A DNA stretch of 64,000 nt from Zygnema cylindricum. Its lineage: Eukaryota > Streptophyta > Zygnematophyceae > Zygnematales > Zygnemataceae. The translations under genes were made by a program, and so were the position numbers. Positions 32,091 through 43,720 of this stretch are shown one piece after another. Below the pieces are notes generated by a model. That model saw nothing but the letters and a program-made list of their open reading frames with translations. It did no database searches and was not told where the DNA came from. Each line of letters starts with the position of its first letter. Position 1 is the first letter of the stretch. The stretch spans positions 124,001 to 188,000 of the forward strand of contig JBBHKE010000768.1 of the NCBI GenBank assembly GCA_037447655.1, in the 5' to 3' direction.

Positions 32091-33187
32091 AAGCGATACG
32101 CCTTTCTCGCCGCATCATATCCAATGAAAACTCCCGTCCAACTTTTCTTATCAAACTTCTTTCGCTTTTGTGAAGGAATAAATACGCTCGCTTTGCATCC
32201 GAACACTCGCAAGTGTTGCACACTCGGCTTGTAGCCACTCCATGCCTCCTCGGGGGTAACGTCTTCTAAGTTTGAGCTTGGTGACCGATTCTTAACATGC
32301 ACGGTGCAATAAATCGCCTCGGCCCAAAATGACTTGTCGAGGTCCGCCGAGTGGACCATAGCTCGTGCACCCTCCACCAACGTTCGGTTTAATCTTTCGG
32401 CCACTCCGTTTTGTTGCGGGCTATAAGGGGTAGTAAATTCTTGCCGAATTCCCTCCTTCTTACAAAACGACTTAAAAGCTCCTGAGGTGTATTCTCCGCC
32501 GTTGTCGGATCGTAGCGCCTTCACCTTCTTTTCGGAATATTTCTCGGCTTCGGCCTTTAACTCCTTAAACTTCTCGAGAGCTTCCCGTTTCTCCCTCATG
32601 AAGTAAATCCACACTTTCCTCGTACAATCGTCCGTGAAAGTGATGAAATATTTACTCCCTCCAAGACTCCTCGGGTGCGGTTCACTTATGTCCGTGTGGA
32701 CAAGCTCAAGCTTCTCCCGAGTTCTTCTCTCCTCCGTGCGTTTAAACGGCTCTCTATGTTGTTTCCCCTCCAAACAACCGTCACACACCCCCGTTAGAGT
32801 TCCACTAACTCCTTCAAGCCCCTTCACCATTTTCTTCTCAATTAACTTCTTTAAGTTGGCCTCTCCTAAATGCGCAAACCTTTTATGCCATAAACTAAAG
32901 GACTTTAACTCACTTGAATTTCCCTCGGCAATAAATGATCCCCCTCTCACTCTTGGTATCCTTACTCTTAACTTAAATAAATTCCCTTCCGCTATTCCTT
33001 CACCTTTTACTCTACCCGTGCTCTCTTCAATAATCTCACACTTATACTTCTCTTTAAATACAACTCTATGTCCAAACTTCACGGCATGGATCACACTAAA
33101 TAAATTCTTCTTTAATTGCGGAGTATAAAACACATTTTTCAAAGTGACTCGGTTTATACCTCTACCCGTGGGTAAATCTACTCTCAC
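31859..33187 (-). pseudogene. Unit A integrase and end of protease
   Basis: The 442-codon frame holds the protease tail, then integrase: HKRFAHLGEANLKKL...CDGCLEGKQH (His2Cys2), HTDISEPHP (first Asp), RSDNGGEYTSGAF (second Asp), QNGVAERLNRTL (Glu), and VFGCKASVF with WTGVFIGYD. Its last part is in the wrong frame: compared with unit B, one base is lost near 32090. It also lacks 7 bp near 33190 relative to B, which separates it from gag. Confidence 0.8.
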
Positions 33188-34143
33188 ATCATATTTACCT
33201 CTAAAGACTCATTATTAGCAACAATAATTCTTTTTGGTGTATCCAATTTAGTGAGAGTTACAAACAACGACTTTTCATTACACATATGATGCGTTGCTCC
33301 CGAGTCTACAATCCAATCACTTGAACTTCCCTTCTTCTCCACGAGATTTGCTTGTTGAAGTTCCACGGTCATCGCGTTGCCTTTCTTGTGTTTGCACTCA
33401 TACGCTCGATGACCCTCCTTTCCGCAATTGTAGCATGCCGTTGAGCTCCCTCCCTTCGGCCTCTCATTTGCCTTCTTCGATAGTCGGCAATTCTTCGCCA
33501 TGTGACCCGCTTTGCCGCAATTGTAGCACTTCCTCATAGTAGTGCTCTTGCGTCCTTTTGTGAAAAGCGCCGAATCTCCCGACTCCTCACTTTCTCCGTG
33601 CTTGAGGTCGAGCTCCTCTTGTAGTAGCCGACTTACGACGTACTCCAACTTTAACTTCTCTTGTGATTTTAACGCCGTCACGAGCATTTTATATTCACTT
33701 GGGAGGCTCCTCAATAACGTAAGCACGAGGTCTTCTTCGTCTTGTTTCTTTCCGACCGCCGTTAGTTGCTCCGCAAGCTCCTTAAGGCGATTCACGTGCG
33801 TTTGAATCGAGTCCGTCTCTTTCATCTTAAAGGTGGCAAGTTTCTCCTTTAATTGCAACACATTTGCCGTTCCACTATCTTCATACACCTTGAGCAAGGT
33901 GTCCCACATCCCCTTTGCCGAATCGCATCCTAAAATGTGGGATACTTGAGTGTCGTCAAGACTCAACAAAATGTAACCTTTGGCCTCTTCCTCCTTTCCT
34001 TGCCACACCACAAGCTCGTCTTGTGCCGCCGGTGCCGGGTCGGTTCCATCAACGTGTCCCCATAGTTTCTTCATCTTGAGCACTTGCTTAATTTTCGCTT
34101 TCCATATGTGGAAATTTGCTCTAGCAAACTTGGAGAACTTCAT
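33184..34143 (-). CDS. Unit A gag with two zinc knuckles and protease start
   Basis: The likely start is the ATG complementary to 34141-34143 (MKFSKFARANFHIWK), just after the primer site; the frame is also open back into the LTR. The core has WDTLLKVYEDSGTANVLQLKEKLATFKM, like other copia gags (UBN2-type). Two CCHC knuckles follow, CYNCGKAGHMAKNC and CYNCGKEGHRAYEC, then the protease active site DSGATHHMC near 33283-33309. The frame ends at a 7-bp deletion relative to unit B, within the protease. The gag part itself looks intact. Confidence 0.85.
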   Translation of the reverse strand: MKFSKFARANFHIWKAKIKQVLKMKKLWGHVDGTDPAPAAQDELVVWQGKEEEAKGYILLSLDDTQVSHILGCDSAKGMWDTLLKVYEDSGTANVLQLKEKLATFKMKETDSIQTHVNRLKELAEQLTAVGKKQDEEDLVLTLLRSLPSEYKMLVTALKSQEKLKLEYVVSRLLQEELDLKHGESEESGDSALFTKGRKSTTMRKCYNCGKAGHMAKNCRLSKKANERPKGGSSTACYNCGKEGHRAYECKHKKGNAMTVELQQANLVEKKGSSSDWIVDSGATHHMCNEKSLFVTLTKLDTPKRIIVANNESLEVNMM

Positions 34144-34153
34144 GGCTTCGTTT

Positions 34154-34165
34154 GCTCCGATACCA
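34154..34165 (-). promoter_or_regulatory. Primer-binding site of unit A (initiator tRNA-Met 3' end)
   Basis: TGGTATCGGAGC on -, directly after the LTR. It fits the complement of the 3' end of plant initiator tRNA-Met (TGGTATCAGAGC) with one mismatch. Unit B has the same site at 38933-38944. Confidence 0.85.
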
Positions 34166-34952
34166 TGTTGAATTTTGTGGGCCTCACTCATCATGCAACA
34201 ATCTAGCTTCACAAAGCAAAAACTCTCTCACAGGTCACTCAAGAATCTTCCGAAGCCACAAAGAATTCACTCACAAAGTAAAAGCACACTTGCTCAAATT
34301 TTCCTCACAAGAAGAATCACTTTATTATCTCCAAGTTCTCTTTACAAGGCTTCACTTATCTTTGTATCTCAACTCACACAGAGTTACAATGCTTTCTCAC
34401 TATAGGGACTCTTACTATCTCTTCAGCTATGGTCACAACCAATTCTCCAATTGTATATATTTGTCTACTTCTCCTACTTCATATATACTCTTTTCTACTC
34501 TACCCTTCTAGACATTCTAGACATTTCTAGCTCTAACTTATTGACAAGTGTCCTTCTCGTGGCTCTCCACGTCACAAGAACCTACTAGACATGTCCCCGA
34601 AACTCGTGGCTCTCCACGTCACAAGAACCTACTAGACATGTCCCCGAAACTCCAAGGAAACACTTAGGAACCACCTCGGAAAAGTCCATACCGTTTCCTG
34701 TGGAACCTTCTAGAAGCTTCTGCTTTGCACGCCTGTAACTTTTGATCTACGTATCCAAATCTTGCTATCTATAGCTCGTTCGAAAGCTATTTCTCTGTAG
34801 ATAAAGATCGTCTGGTCGCGTGCTCGATTTAAATATTTAACAAGAAAGTTATTCCACTTTGCACTTCTGCACTGTGCTTCTCCATTGCGCCACTGCGCTC
34901 TCTCCCTTTAATGCACTATCTTCTGAACTAACTTAGGATTACTTTCTCAACA
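34166..34952 (-). repeat. Tandem copia LTR2 (shared)
   Basis: 787 bp, TGTTGAATTTTG...TTCTCAACA. It serves as the 5' LTR of unit A and the 3' LTR of unit B at once. It is followed at 34953 by the polypurine tract of B (CCCCCTCTTA on +). Confidence 0.9.
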
Positions 34953-34975
34953 CCCCCTCTTAATCATTAGTTAGT

Positions 34976-37659
34976 TCAATGATGACTTACAAGTCCAAAT
35001 AACTCATTACACAAATTTACTTTCTCTCTTGAGATTGCCTTTGTCAAACTATCCGCCGCTTGCATGCTCGTATGCACATACTCAAATTTTATCTCTTTAC
35101 TTTCAACATATTCTCTAACAAAATGAAATTGAATGTCAATATGCTTTGTGCGAGCATGATAAACGGGATTTTTCATGAGAGCAATACTTCCTTGATTATC
35201 CGAGTATATCACCGTTGTTCCTTGCTCGAATCCCGCCTCTTTAAAGAACGCCCTTAACCATATGGCTTCCTTCGTAGCGTGTGTTGCTGCCATGTATTCG
35301 GCTTCCGTGCTCGATAGGGCAACCGTCCTTTGTCTTCGGAGCTCCAACTTATTGCTGCGCCTCCGCATGTAAAAACATATCCGGTCGTGCTTCGACGTGT
35401 GTCTTCGTCGCCTCCCCAATCTGAGTCGACATATCCAGTGAATTCTACGGATTCTCCTCTCTTGAATTTTAAACCGAAATTCACCGTTCCTTTGAGGTAA
35501 CGCAAAATTCTTTTCACGGCTTGCCAATGTATAATTCCCGGATTCTCCATAAATTGGGAAACACTCCCAACCGCCGCAGCCAAATCCGGTCTCGTTGCTA
35601 CCATCAAATACATCAAGCTCCCGACCGCTTCTCGATACGGTACTTCCTTCATTTGCTCCCTTTCGTCCTCGTTCGTTGGACACATATTTTTCGTGAGCTT
35701 CAGCCCCGTGTCCATTGGTGTGCTCACCGGCTTGCAATTCTCCATATTAAATCGCTTGAGGACTTCTCTCGCGTACTTCTCTTGGTGCATGGTCACCTCG
35801 CCTTTCTCTTGATCAATATCCACTTTAATTCCCAACAAATAATTAGTTTCTCCTAAATCACTCATTTCAAACTTACTTTTGAGAAACCTTTTAACTTTTA
35901 AAATTTCATCATCGAGATAACCAAAGATGTTCACATCATCCACATAGATAGACACAATTGTGAGAGATTTTCCTACTCCACGCTTATACACCGCTCTATC
36001 CGTCTCAAATCTCTCAAAGCCTTTCTTTTTCATTTCACCGTCGATACGGTGATTCCAACACCGTGGTCCTTGTTTAAGACCATAGAGAGGCTTCTTTAAC
36101 TTGCACACAAGGTCCTCCTCTCCCTTCTTCACCATGCCTTCCGGTTGCTCCATATAAATTTCCTCGTCAAGCTCTCCATTGAGGAACGTCGTCTTCACGT
36201 CCATTTGATGCATCTTCATGCCCTCCAATGCGGCAATCGCGACTAAACTCCTTAAGCTTGAAAATTTCACAACCGGTGCAAAAGTTTCATTGTAGTCAAT
36301 CCCCTCCTTTTGGGAATATCCCTTCGCGACTAAACGGGCTTTGTAACGCTCCACGGTCCCGTCCGCCTTCCTCTTAATTTTGTAGACCCATTTGCAACCG
36401 ACAATATTTTTCCCCTCCGGTCTTGGGACGAGTTCCCACGTGTCATTGTCATAGAGACTCCTCATTTCGTCGTCCATAGCCGCCCTCCATTTTTGTGCTT
36501 CGGCACACGTAATCGCCTCTTGAAAACTCTACGGCTCCTCCTCTTCCGTAAGAAAACAATATGCAAATCCGGCAAATTCCTCATTCACACCACCAAGTCT
36601 CGTAGCGGTTAATCTCTTAGGTGTTGTTCTCACTCTTCCGGATCTCCTCGGTGCCTGCGGGCTTGTTTCCGGAGTTGAATTTGCCTCATCCGTCTCGGGT
36701 GGTGTGCTAGTCGAACTCGAAGGACTTGCTTCTTCTTCCACCTCCACCTCCTCTTCATGCTCCTTAATTTCCATATCCTCAAATGACTCCTCTTTAGCCT
36801 CTTGTTTTTCATGGACAATAACATCTCGGCTTGATACGACCTTTTGCTTTTTCGTATCCCAAACACGATACGCCTTTCTCGCCGCATCATATCCAATGAA
36901 AACTCCCGTCCAACTTTTCTTATCAAACTTCTTTCGCTTTTGTGAAGGAATAAATACGCTCGCTTTGCATCCGAACACTCGCAAGTGTTGCACACTCGGC
37001 TTGTAGCCACTCCATGCCTCCTCGGGGGTAACGTCTTCTAAGTTTGAGCTTGGTGACCGATTCTTAACATGCACGGTGCAATAAATCGCCTCGGCCCAAA
37101 ATGACTTGTCGAGGTCCGCCGAGTGGACCATAGCTCGTGCACCCTCCACCAACGTTCGGTTTAATCTTTCGGCCACTCCGTTTTGTTGCGGGCTATAAGG
37201 GGTAGTAAATTCTTGCCGAATTCCCTCCTTCTTACAAAACGACTTAAAAGCTCCTGAGGTGTATTCTCCGCCGTTGTCGGATCGTAGCGCCTTCACCTTC
37301 TTTTCGGAATATTTCTCGGCTTCGGCCTTTAACTCCTTAAACTTCTCGAGAGCTTCCCGTTTCTCCCTCATGAAGTAAATCCACACTTTCCTCGTACAAT
37401 CGTCCGTGAAAGTGATGAAATATTTACTCCCTCCAAGACTCCTCGGGTGCGGTCCACTTATGTCCGTGTGGACAAGCTCAAGCTTCTCCCGAGTTCTTCT
37501 CTCCTCCGTGCGTTTAAACGGCTCTCTATGTTGTTTCCCCTCCAAACAACCGTCACACACCCCCGTTAGAGTTCCACTAACTCTTTCAAGCCCCTTCACC
37601 ATTTTCTTCTCAATTAACTTCTTTAAGTTGGCCTCTCCTAAATGCGCAAACCTTTTATG
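34976..37659 (-). pseudogene. Unit B integrase and RT-RNase H (broken)
   Basis: Nearly identical to unit A, with different breaks. A Gln codon is TAG near 36531, splitting integrase from RT. One G is missing near 35338 in the RNase H (SWSS-RRQ region), so the last 130 or so codons are in another frame. The A-specific base loss at 32090 is absent here (FRVWDTKKQKV reads through). RT motifs and YVDD are intact at 35254-36477. Confidence 0.85.
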
Positions 37660-38922
37660 TCATAAACTAAAGGACTTTAACTCACTTGAATTTCCCTCGG
37701 CAATAAATGATCCCCCTCTCACTCTTGGTATCCTTACTCTTAACTTAAATAAATTCCCTTCCGCTATTCCTTCACCTTTTACTCTACCCGTGCTCTCTTC
37801 AATAATCTCACACTTATACTTCTCTTTAAATACAACTCTATGTCCAAACTTCACGGCATGGATCACACTAAATAAATTCTTCTTTAATTGCGGAGTATAA
37901 AACACATTTTTCAAAGTGACTCGGTTTATACCTCTACCCGTGGGTAAATCTACTCTCACATCACCCTCCATATTTACCTCTAAAGACTCATTATTAGCAA
38001 CAATAATTCTTTTTGGTGTATCCAATTAAGTGAGAGTTACAAACAACGACTTTTCATTACACATATGATGCGTTGCTCCCGAGTCTACAATCCAATCACT
38101 TGAACTTCCCTTCTTCTCCACGAGATTTGCTTGTTGAAGTTCCACGGTCATCGCGTTGCCTTTCTTGTGTTTGCACTCATACGCTCGATGACCCTCTTTT
38201 CCGCAATTGTAGCATGCCGTTGAGCTCCCTCCCTTCGGCCTCTCATTTGCCTTCTTCGATAGTCGGCAATTCTTCGCCATGTGACCCGCTTTGCCGCAAT
38301 TGTAGCACTTCCTCATAGTAGTGCTCTTGCGTCCTTTTGTGAAAAGCGCCGAATCTCCCGACTCCTCACTTTCTCCGTGCTTGAGGTCGAGCTCCTCTTG
38401 TAGTAGCCGACTTACGACGTACTCCAACTTTAACTTCTCTTGTGATTTTAACGCCGTCACGAGCATTTTATATTCACTTGGGAGGCTCCTCAATAACGTA
38501 AGCACGAGGTCTTCTTCGTCTTGTTTCTTTCCGACCGCCGTTAGTTGCTCCGCAAGCTCCTTAAGGCGATTCACGTGCGTTTGAATCGAGTCCGTCTCCT
38601 TCATCTTAAAGGTGGCAAGTTTCTCCTTTAATTGCAACACATTTGCCGTTCCACTATCTTCATACACCTTGAGCAAGGTGTCCCACATCCCCTTTGCCGA
38701 ATCGCATCCTAAAATGTGGGATACTTGAGTGTCGTCAAGACTCAACAAAATGTAACCTTTGGCCTCTTCCTCCTTTCCTTGCCACACCACAAGCTCGTCT
38801 TGTGCCGCCGGTGCCGGGTCGGTTCCATCAACGTGTCCCCATAGTTTCTTCATCTTGAGCACTTGCTTAATTTTCGCTTTCCATATGTGGAAATTTGCTC
38901 TAGCAAACTTGGAGAACTTCAT
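37660..38922 (-). pseudogene. Unit B gag and protease (broken)
   Basis: Gag from the ATG complementary to 38920-38922 is open through both CCHC knuckles and the protease DSGATHHMC. A Lys codon is TAA at about 38026-38028, and a Trp codon (SLWHKRF in A) is TGA near 37660. The 7 bp missing from unit A are present here. The defects of A and B do not overlap. Confidence 0.85.
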
Positions 38923-38944
38923 GGCTTCGTTTGCTCCGATACCA

Positions 38945-39420
38945 TGTTGAATTTTGTGGGCCTCACTCATCATGCAACAATCTAGCTTCACAAAGCAAAA
39001 ACTCTCTCACAGGTCACTCAAGAATCTTCCGAAGCCACAAAGAATTCACTCACAAAGTAAAAGCACACTTGCTCAAATTTTCCTCACAAAAAGAATCACT
39101 TTATTATCTCCAAGTTCTCTTTACAAGGCTTCACTTATCTTTGTATCTCAACTCACACAGAGTTACAATGCTTTCTCACTATAGGGACTCTTACTATCTC
39201 TTCAGCTATGGTCAGAACCAATTCTCCAATTGTATATATTTGTCTACTTCTCCTACTTCATATATACTCTTTTCTATTCTACCCTTCTAGACATTCTAGA
39301 CATTTCTAGCTCTAACTTATTGACAAGTGTCCTTCTCGTGGCTCTCCACGTCACAAGAACCTACTAGACATGTCCCCGAAACTCGTGGCTCTCCACGTCA
39401 CAAGAACCTACTAGACATGT
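38945..39420 (-). repeat. Tandem copia LTR3 (truncated)
   Basis: It matches LTR1 and LTR2 from TGTTGAATTTTG to the second copy of the 47-bp unit (CTACTAGACATGT), then breaks off. The next base belongs to the element V LTR. Both sequences share TGT at the join. Confidence 0.9.
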
Positions 39421-39685
39421 ACTATGGACGGCTACGCCACGCTCTACCAGTTGGGGGCTCGAGTCTTGCTAGACTCAACCTTTTTGTGGAGAGTGTCTTA
39501 ATGTCACTCTCTAACCATGTCTATGGAGCTGAGGCAGCCATGGCTTCATAACTCTCTCTCTTCTTGAGTGACTACAACAAATATGGGGGTGAGAGAGAAG
39601 AGATGAAGAACAAGCTGCATGCATGTTTTTTTTTCAGCTAATATATTAAGACCTAGAAAATACCCAAAAACTATTTATTTCATCA
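39421..39685 (-). mobile_element. Element V 3' LTR (right-hand part)
   Basis: ACTATGGACGGCTACGCCACG...CTATTTATTTCATCA is nearly identical to 57151-57414, the end of the element V 5' LTR. The left part of the LTR, including the A-box half of the tRNA-like module, was lost at the junction with LTR3. Confidence 0.8.
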
Positions 39686-40179
39686 ATCTCTTAACTTCTA
39701 ATCTATTTTTAACTTTTGTTTCAAGCCGCATTTTTCTCGATATCATTTTAATTTAGGAGAGGGCACAAGTTTTGTCAATATGTCAGCTAACATTTCTTCA
39801 TAAGGTCTATACACAAGATTTAAAATTATGTTTTCAACTTTTTCTCTCACGAAGCTTAATCTTATGTCCATATGTTTTGCTTTGAAATGGTGTTTTAAAT
39901 TGGTTGCAATTGCAATTCCAGCTTGATTATCGCAAAAGACTTCATGCATTCCCTCCTTCATATATCCCTGTTCTTGCAACAATGACTTCACCCACATTAG
40001 TTCTTTAACAGCAGAACAAGACCCCATATACTCAGCCTCCATAGTAGACTGAGCAACCACCATTTGTTGCTTACTGCTCCAATAGCAAGCACCTTCCCCC
40101 ACATACAAAAAATATTCAGAAGTGCATCTTCTCATAGGTGCATTCCCATAATTGGCATCACTCCAAGTGGTGATATCAG
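39686..40179 (-). pseudogene. Element V RNase H (interrupted by element VI)
   Basis: On -: CWSSKQQMVVAQSTMEAEYMGSCSAVKELMW, FCDNQAGIAIAT, HHFKAKHMDIRLSFVREKVEN, then the DILTKLVPSPKL tail. The catalytic Glu and Asp contexts are kept. At 40179 (GATATCAG) an LTR starts with TGCAATTCTG. The RNase H resumes at about 52563 (CTCCTCCAAAATGC), so 39686-40179 and 52563-56417 are one element. Confidence 0.75.
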
Positions 40180-40380
40180 TGCAATTCTGTGGTCTCCATT
40201 AACTTAGAGAATAAGCAGCCTATGTAAAGCTTCTAGGATAATATTTACCCCTTCTACTTTCCCGTTGAATAAGCGCCGCCCAGGCACACAAATATTCTTA
40301 CCACTCTCACCCTTGTGAGAACAAGACTCCCCTTAGTCAAACGCAAAAAGAATCACTGAATTTGCTCCCTTGAGCACTAA
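40180..40380 (-). mobile_element. Element VI 3' LTR, part 1
   Basis: On + it starts TGCAATTCTGTGGTC, with the U5 blocks and CTCCCTTGAGCACTAA. It is split after ACTAA by the chromovirus and resumes at 47697 with GTTATGGCTGGTC, matching the uninterrupted order at 4970-4985. Confidence 0.85.
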
Positions 40381-40862
40381 TGTAACAGGGTTACAGAATT
40401 GGGTACTTAGTGGCTGGGGCTAGGCTGTTATAGTTGCAATTGCAAAGCAGCGCAGTTGCGGTTCCAGAGCAGCGCAGCTGCGATTCCACACCAGCGCTGC
40501 ATAGCAGCATAGCAACTTAGTAGCGCAGCAGCGCAGCATAGCAACGCCGCAGAATGTAGATGGACATGTATAGTTCTAGAAGGAAGTTTTGGATAGATCT
40601 CGGTTAGCCGCGAAGGTCCACGTGTACAGCTGTATAGTACTAGGTTGACTAGCAGTTAGCTAGTTTAAATAGGCGAGTAGACCTTGTGAATGGGACACCT
40701 GAAGTAGACCTACACAGCTAGCGCAACCTTGTACTCTCTCTCAAGTAATAAAGCTCAACCTTGTCTGTGAGTTCTGTGTATTCCTGCTGTTGCTACGGGA
40801 AGATCCTTGGTGTTTTCCGCTGTGCATTGTAACTTGTTGTGGTGTATCGTGCCTCTTTTACA
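40381..40862 (+). repeat. Chromovirus 5' LTR
   Basis: 482 bp. The upstream third holds many short GCAGCGCAG-type units (about 40440-40550). ATAAATAGGC-like TTTAAATAGGCG near 40664 could be a TATA-type element, and AATAAAGCTC near 40747 a polyadenylation signal. Confidence 0.85.
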
Positions 40863-40895
40863 TTGGTATCGGAGCCATTACCGTGACTCGACAGC

Positions 40896-42086
40896 ATGGA
40901 TGAACACGGTGTATCCACTACAAAAATGTTGGCGCAAGTTCTCAAAGAGTTGGAAAGTGTGAGGTTACAGAACGCGCAGCTGAGTAACACCGTCACAGCC
41001 TTGGAGTCGCGTCTAGGGGAGCGACCTCATGGAGGCATAGAGCGAGACTTTCGGAGACCGAAATTAAGACTTCCCGACGAGTTTGATCCTGCAAGACACA
41101 AGAACCTTGACTCATGGCTATTCTCCGTTGCGAACTATCTCGAGAATTTTCCTAGCTTGTCGGATCGTGAGAAGATTCACTACGCGGGTGGTCTTCTTAA
41201 AGGGGCAGCGGGGGCTTGGTGGAGAACATTAGTAGAGGATGATGAGTTACCAACTGTCTGGGCGCTCTTCGTTCAACTCCTCCGCGACACTTGGCAGCCC
41301 GTGAACACGGTGAAGGCGGCGAGAGATAAGATCGCAGTATTGAAGCAACGAACTTCAGTGATGGAGTTTACGCAAAGGTTTTTAGAGTGCAAGGTTCAAA
41401 TACCTACGATGACGGAGGATGAAGCCGTGGATCGTTTCGTGAAGGGGCTTAAGTCGTCTATTCGTAGAGATGTGGAACAATGGCTTGCCCGGGAAAGCAC
41501 GACTCCTCCTCTCTCAGCAATCATCCAGTTTGCGGAGCGGACCAATTCGGTCGACTTTAACCTCCGGAGACCTTATCACTACGGGTCGAGCAGTAGCGGA
41601 GGAAACCGACGAGACGAAGGTCCAATTCCCATGGAGCTCGGCGCAATTAACGAGGATAAGGAAGCGGTCAACGTCTTGAGGAAAAAGAAGAAAGCTACCA
41701 CACTCATGACCAATGACTTGTCCCCCGAGGAAATCCAGCGGAGGAGGCAAAATGGACTATGCTTCCAGTGCGGTTCTCCAGATCACATGGCTCGAGAGTG
41801 TCCAAAACGGGAAGGCCCCAAAAAGGGAAAACTTACCGTTATGAGGTTAGCCGGTGAAGGAGAAGACCCTTTGATATTTCGGGGTCAAATAGGATTGAGT
41901 GCAGCTAACTTCATGGTGGACTCCGGAGCATCGGGGAACTTCATTAACGAGGCGACGGTGAAAAGGTTGAAACTTCCTCTTGTGGTACTAAATGATCATC
42001 AGTCGGTACAATTGGCTGACGGAAGTTCCTTATCCATTACACATCGTACCGCGAGGTTACGTGTCGGCATTGGGAAATTCCGATGA
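40896..42086 (+). pseudogene. Chromovirus gag and protease
   Basis: The frame opens at 40896 with MDEHGVSTTKML. An N-terminal coiled coil (about residues 10-45) precedes the retrotransposon gag core (WLFSVANYLENFPSLSDREKIHYAGGLLKGAAGAWW...FTQRFLECKVQIP). A CCHC knuckle CFQCGSPDHMAREC lies near 41760-41801. The pepsin-like protease active site is VDSGASGNFI near 41916-41945. A TGA at 42084-42086 (relatives would be expected to code here) cuts the frame before the protease end (LPLGDHEVILGKPWL), which continues in the same frame. Confidence 0.85.
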
Positions 42087-43720
42087 TACGACACACTTCA
42101 TGTATTACCTCTTGGGGACCATGAGGTAATCTTGGGGAAGCCGTGGCTGCAAAAATGGAATCCGACAATTGATTGGAAAATTAGCGCCATGAGAGTGAAG
42201 AAAGGTGAAGAAGAGTTCGAGGTAAAAGCAGGAGCGGTTGGTAAGGGAGCGGAAGAGGGACGCATGCTTTCGGCCTTACAGCTTAAGAGGGCACTCAAGA
42301 AAGGGGAAACGATTGGTATGGCGGTCGTCCAGCCAAAAGAGGAGGCGAAGGAGGAGATTCCAGAAGAATGGAAGAAGAATGACCCCGACTTCGTCTCCAA
42401 AGAAAGTGACGACATTGGAAAGACTTCCGATGAGGCCCCGAAAGTCATGACAAAACTTCTCGAGGAGTACGCAGACGTATTTCCCCCGAAGCTCCCTGAA
42501 GGATTACCTCCGAAGCGCAAAGTAGACCATAGGATAGAGCTTGTTCCTGGAGCGGTACCCCCGGCTAATCGGATGTACAAGATGAGTTACACCGAATAAG
42601 ACGAACTGAAAAATCAACTCGCGGAGTTGGTCGAAGTCGGAGCAATCGAACCAAGCAAGTCACCGTATGGAGCCCCCGTTCTCTTTGTGAACAAGAAAGA
42701 TGGAGGTTTCCGTATGTGTGTAGACTACCGAGCGCTGAACTAATTAACGGTGAAGAATGCGTACCCCCTGCCGAGGATCGACGAATTGTTGGATCGACTT
42801 CGAGATGACAAGTATTTTTCAAAAATAGACTTGCGGAGTGGCTACCACCAGATCAGAGTTGCCGAGGATGATGTGGAGAAGAGGGCGTTCAGGACTCGAT
42901 ACGGTCATTTCCAGTTTTGGGTAATGCCGTTCGGGTTTACTAACGCACTGGTGACCTTTATGCATTTAATGAATTCCATCTTTCGGCAATTTCTGGACGC
43001 ATTTGTGATCGTCTTCTTAGATGACATATTGGTGTATAGCCGAACGGAGGAGGAACATATGAAGCATTTACGGACGGTCCTACGAGTTCTTCGGGAACAT
43101 AAATTATACGCAAAAAGAAGTAAATGTGACTTCTTCAAGGAGAAGATTGATTTTTTAGGCCATGTGGTGAGCCGAGACGGAATCGCAGTGGACCCAAATA
43201 AGACAAAGGCCGTTAAGGAGTGGCCGCAGCCGACAAATATCACGGAGTTACGGAGCTTTCTAAGACTATGCTCCTATTATCGACGTTTTGTCGAAGGTTT
43301 CAAAAAAATCGCTGCACCGCTTACAGAATTGCTCAAGAATGATGTGCCATATGATTGGAAAGCGGCACAAGGGGCAGCCTTTAACACGCTAAAGGAGCGG
43401 TTGGTTACCGCCCTTGTGTTAGCTGTTCCCGATCCGGACTTACCTTGGACGATAATTACCGACGCTAGCGATATGGCTATTGGAGCGATCCTTATGCGGT
43501 TCAAAGAAAAGGCCTTCAACCCATCGCCTACGATAGTCGCAAACTAAAGGCAGTAGAGTTGAACTGGGCCACCCATGAGAAGGAGACAAGGGCTATTATC
43601 AATGCGCTGGAGGTTTGGAAGTGTTACGTTCAGGGGAAACGGATCACGGTTATCACGGATCACCACGCCTTACAATATCTCTAAACCCAGCCGAAGTTGT
43701 CCAAGAAACAAGTGCGCTAG
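42087..43720 (+). pseudogene. Chromovirus reverse transcriptase and RNase H
   Basis: [87 protein letters not shown], the catalytic FLDDILVYS near 43015, [11 protein letters not shown] and the RNase H start ([12 protein letters not shown]). Stops lie at 42597-42599 and about 42741. The frame changes near 43516, after which RNase H continues ([28 protein letters not shown]) with further stops near 43683 and 43720. No active enzyme is expected. Confidence 0.85.

Larger units (their letters stand above)
29394..39420 (-). mobile_element. Tandem copia pair sharing LTRs (LTR1-A-LTR2-B-LTR3 partial)
   Basis: Three direct LTR copies, 29394-30180, 34166-34952 (both 787 bp) and 38945-39420 (truncated), separate two nearly identical internal regions: A, 30181-34165, and B, 34953-38944. 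Both read leftward. Each internal region has its own polypurine tract and primer site. A and B differ by only a few dozen bases over 4 kb by eye. The left edge cuts gag fragment IV after ATGCA. The right edge is a broken junction, so no duplication can be checked. Confidence 0.9.
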
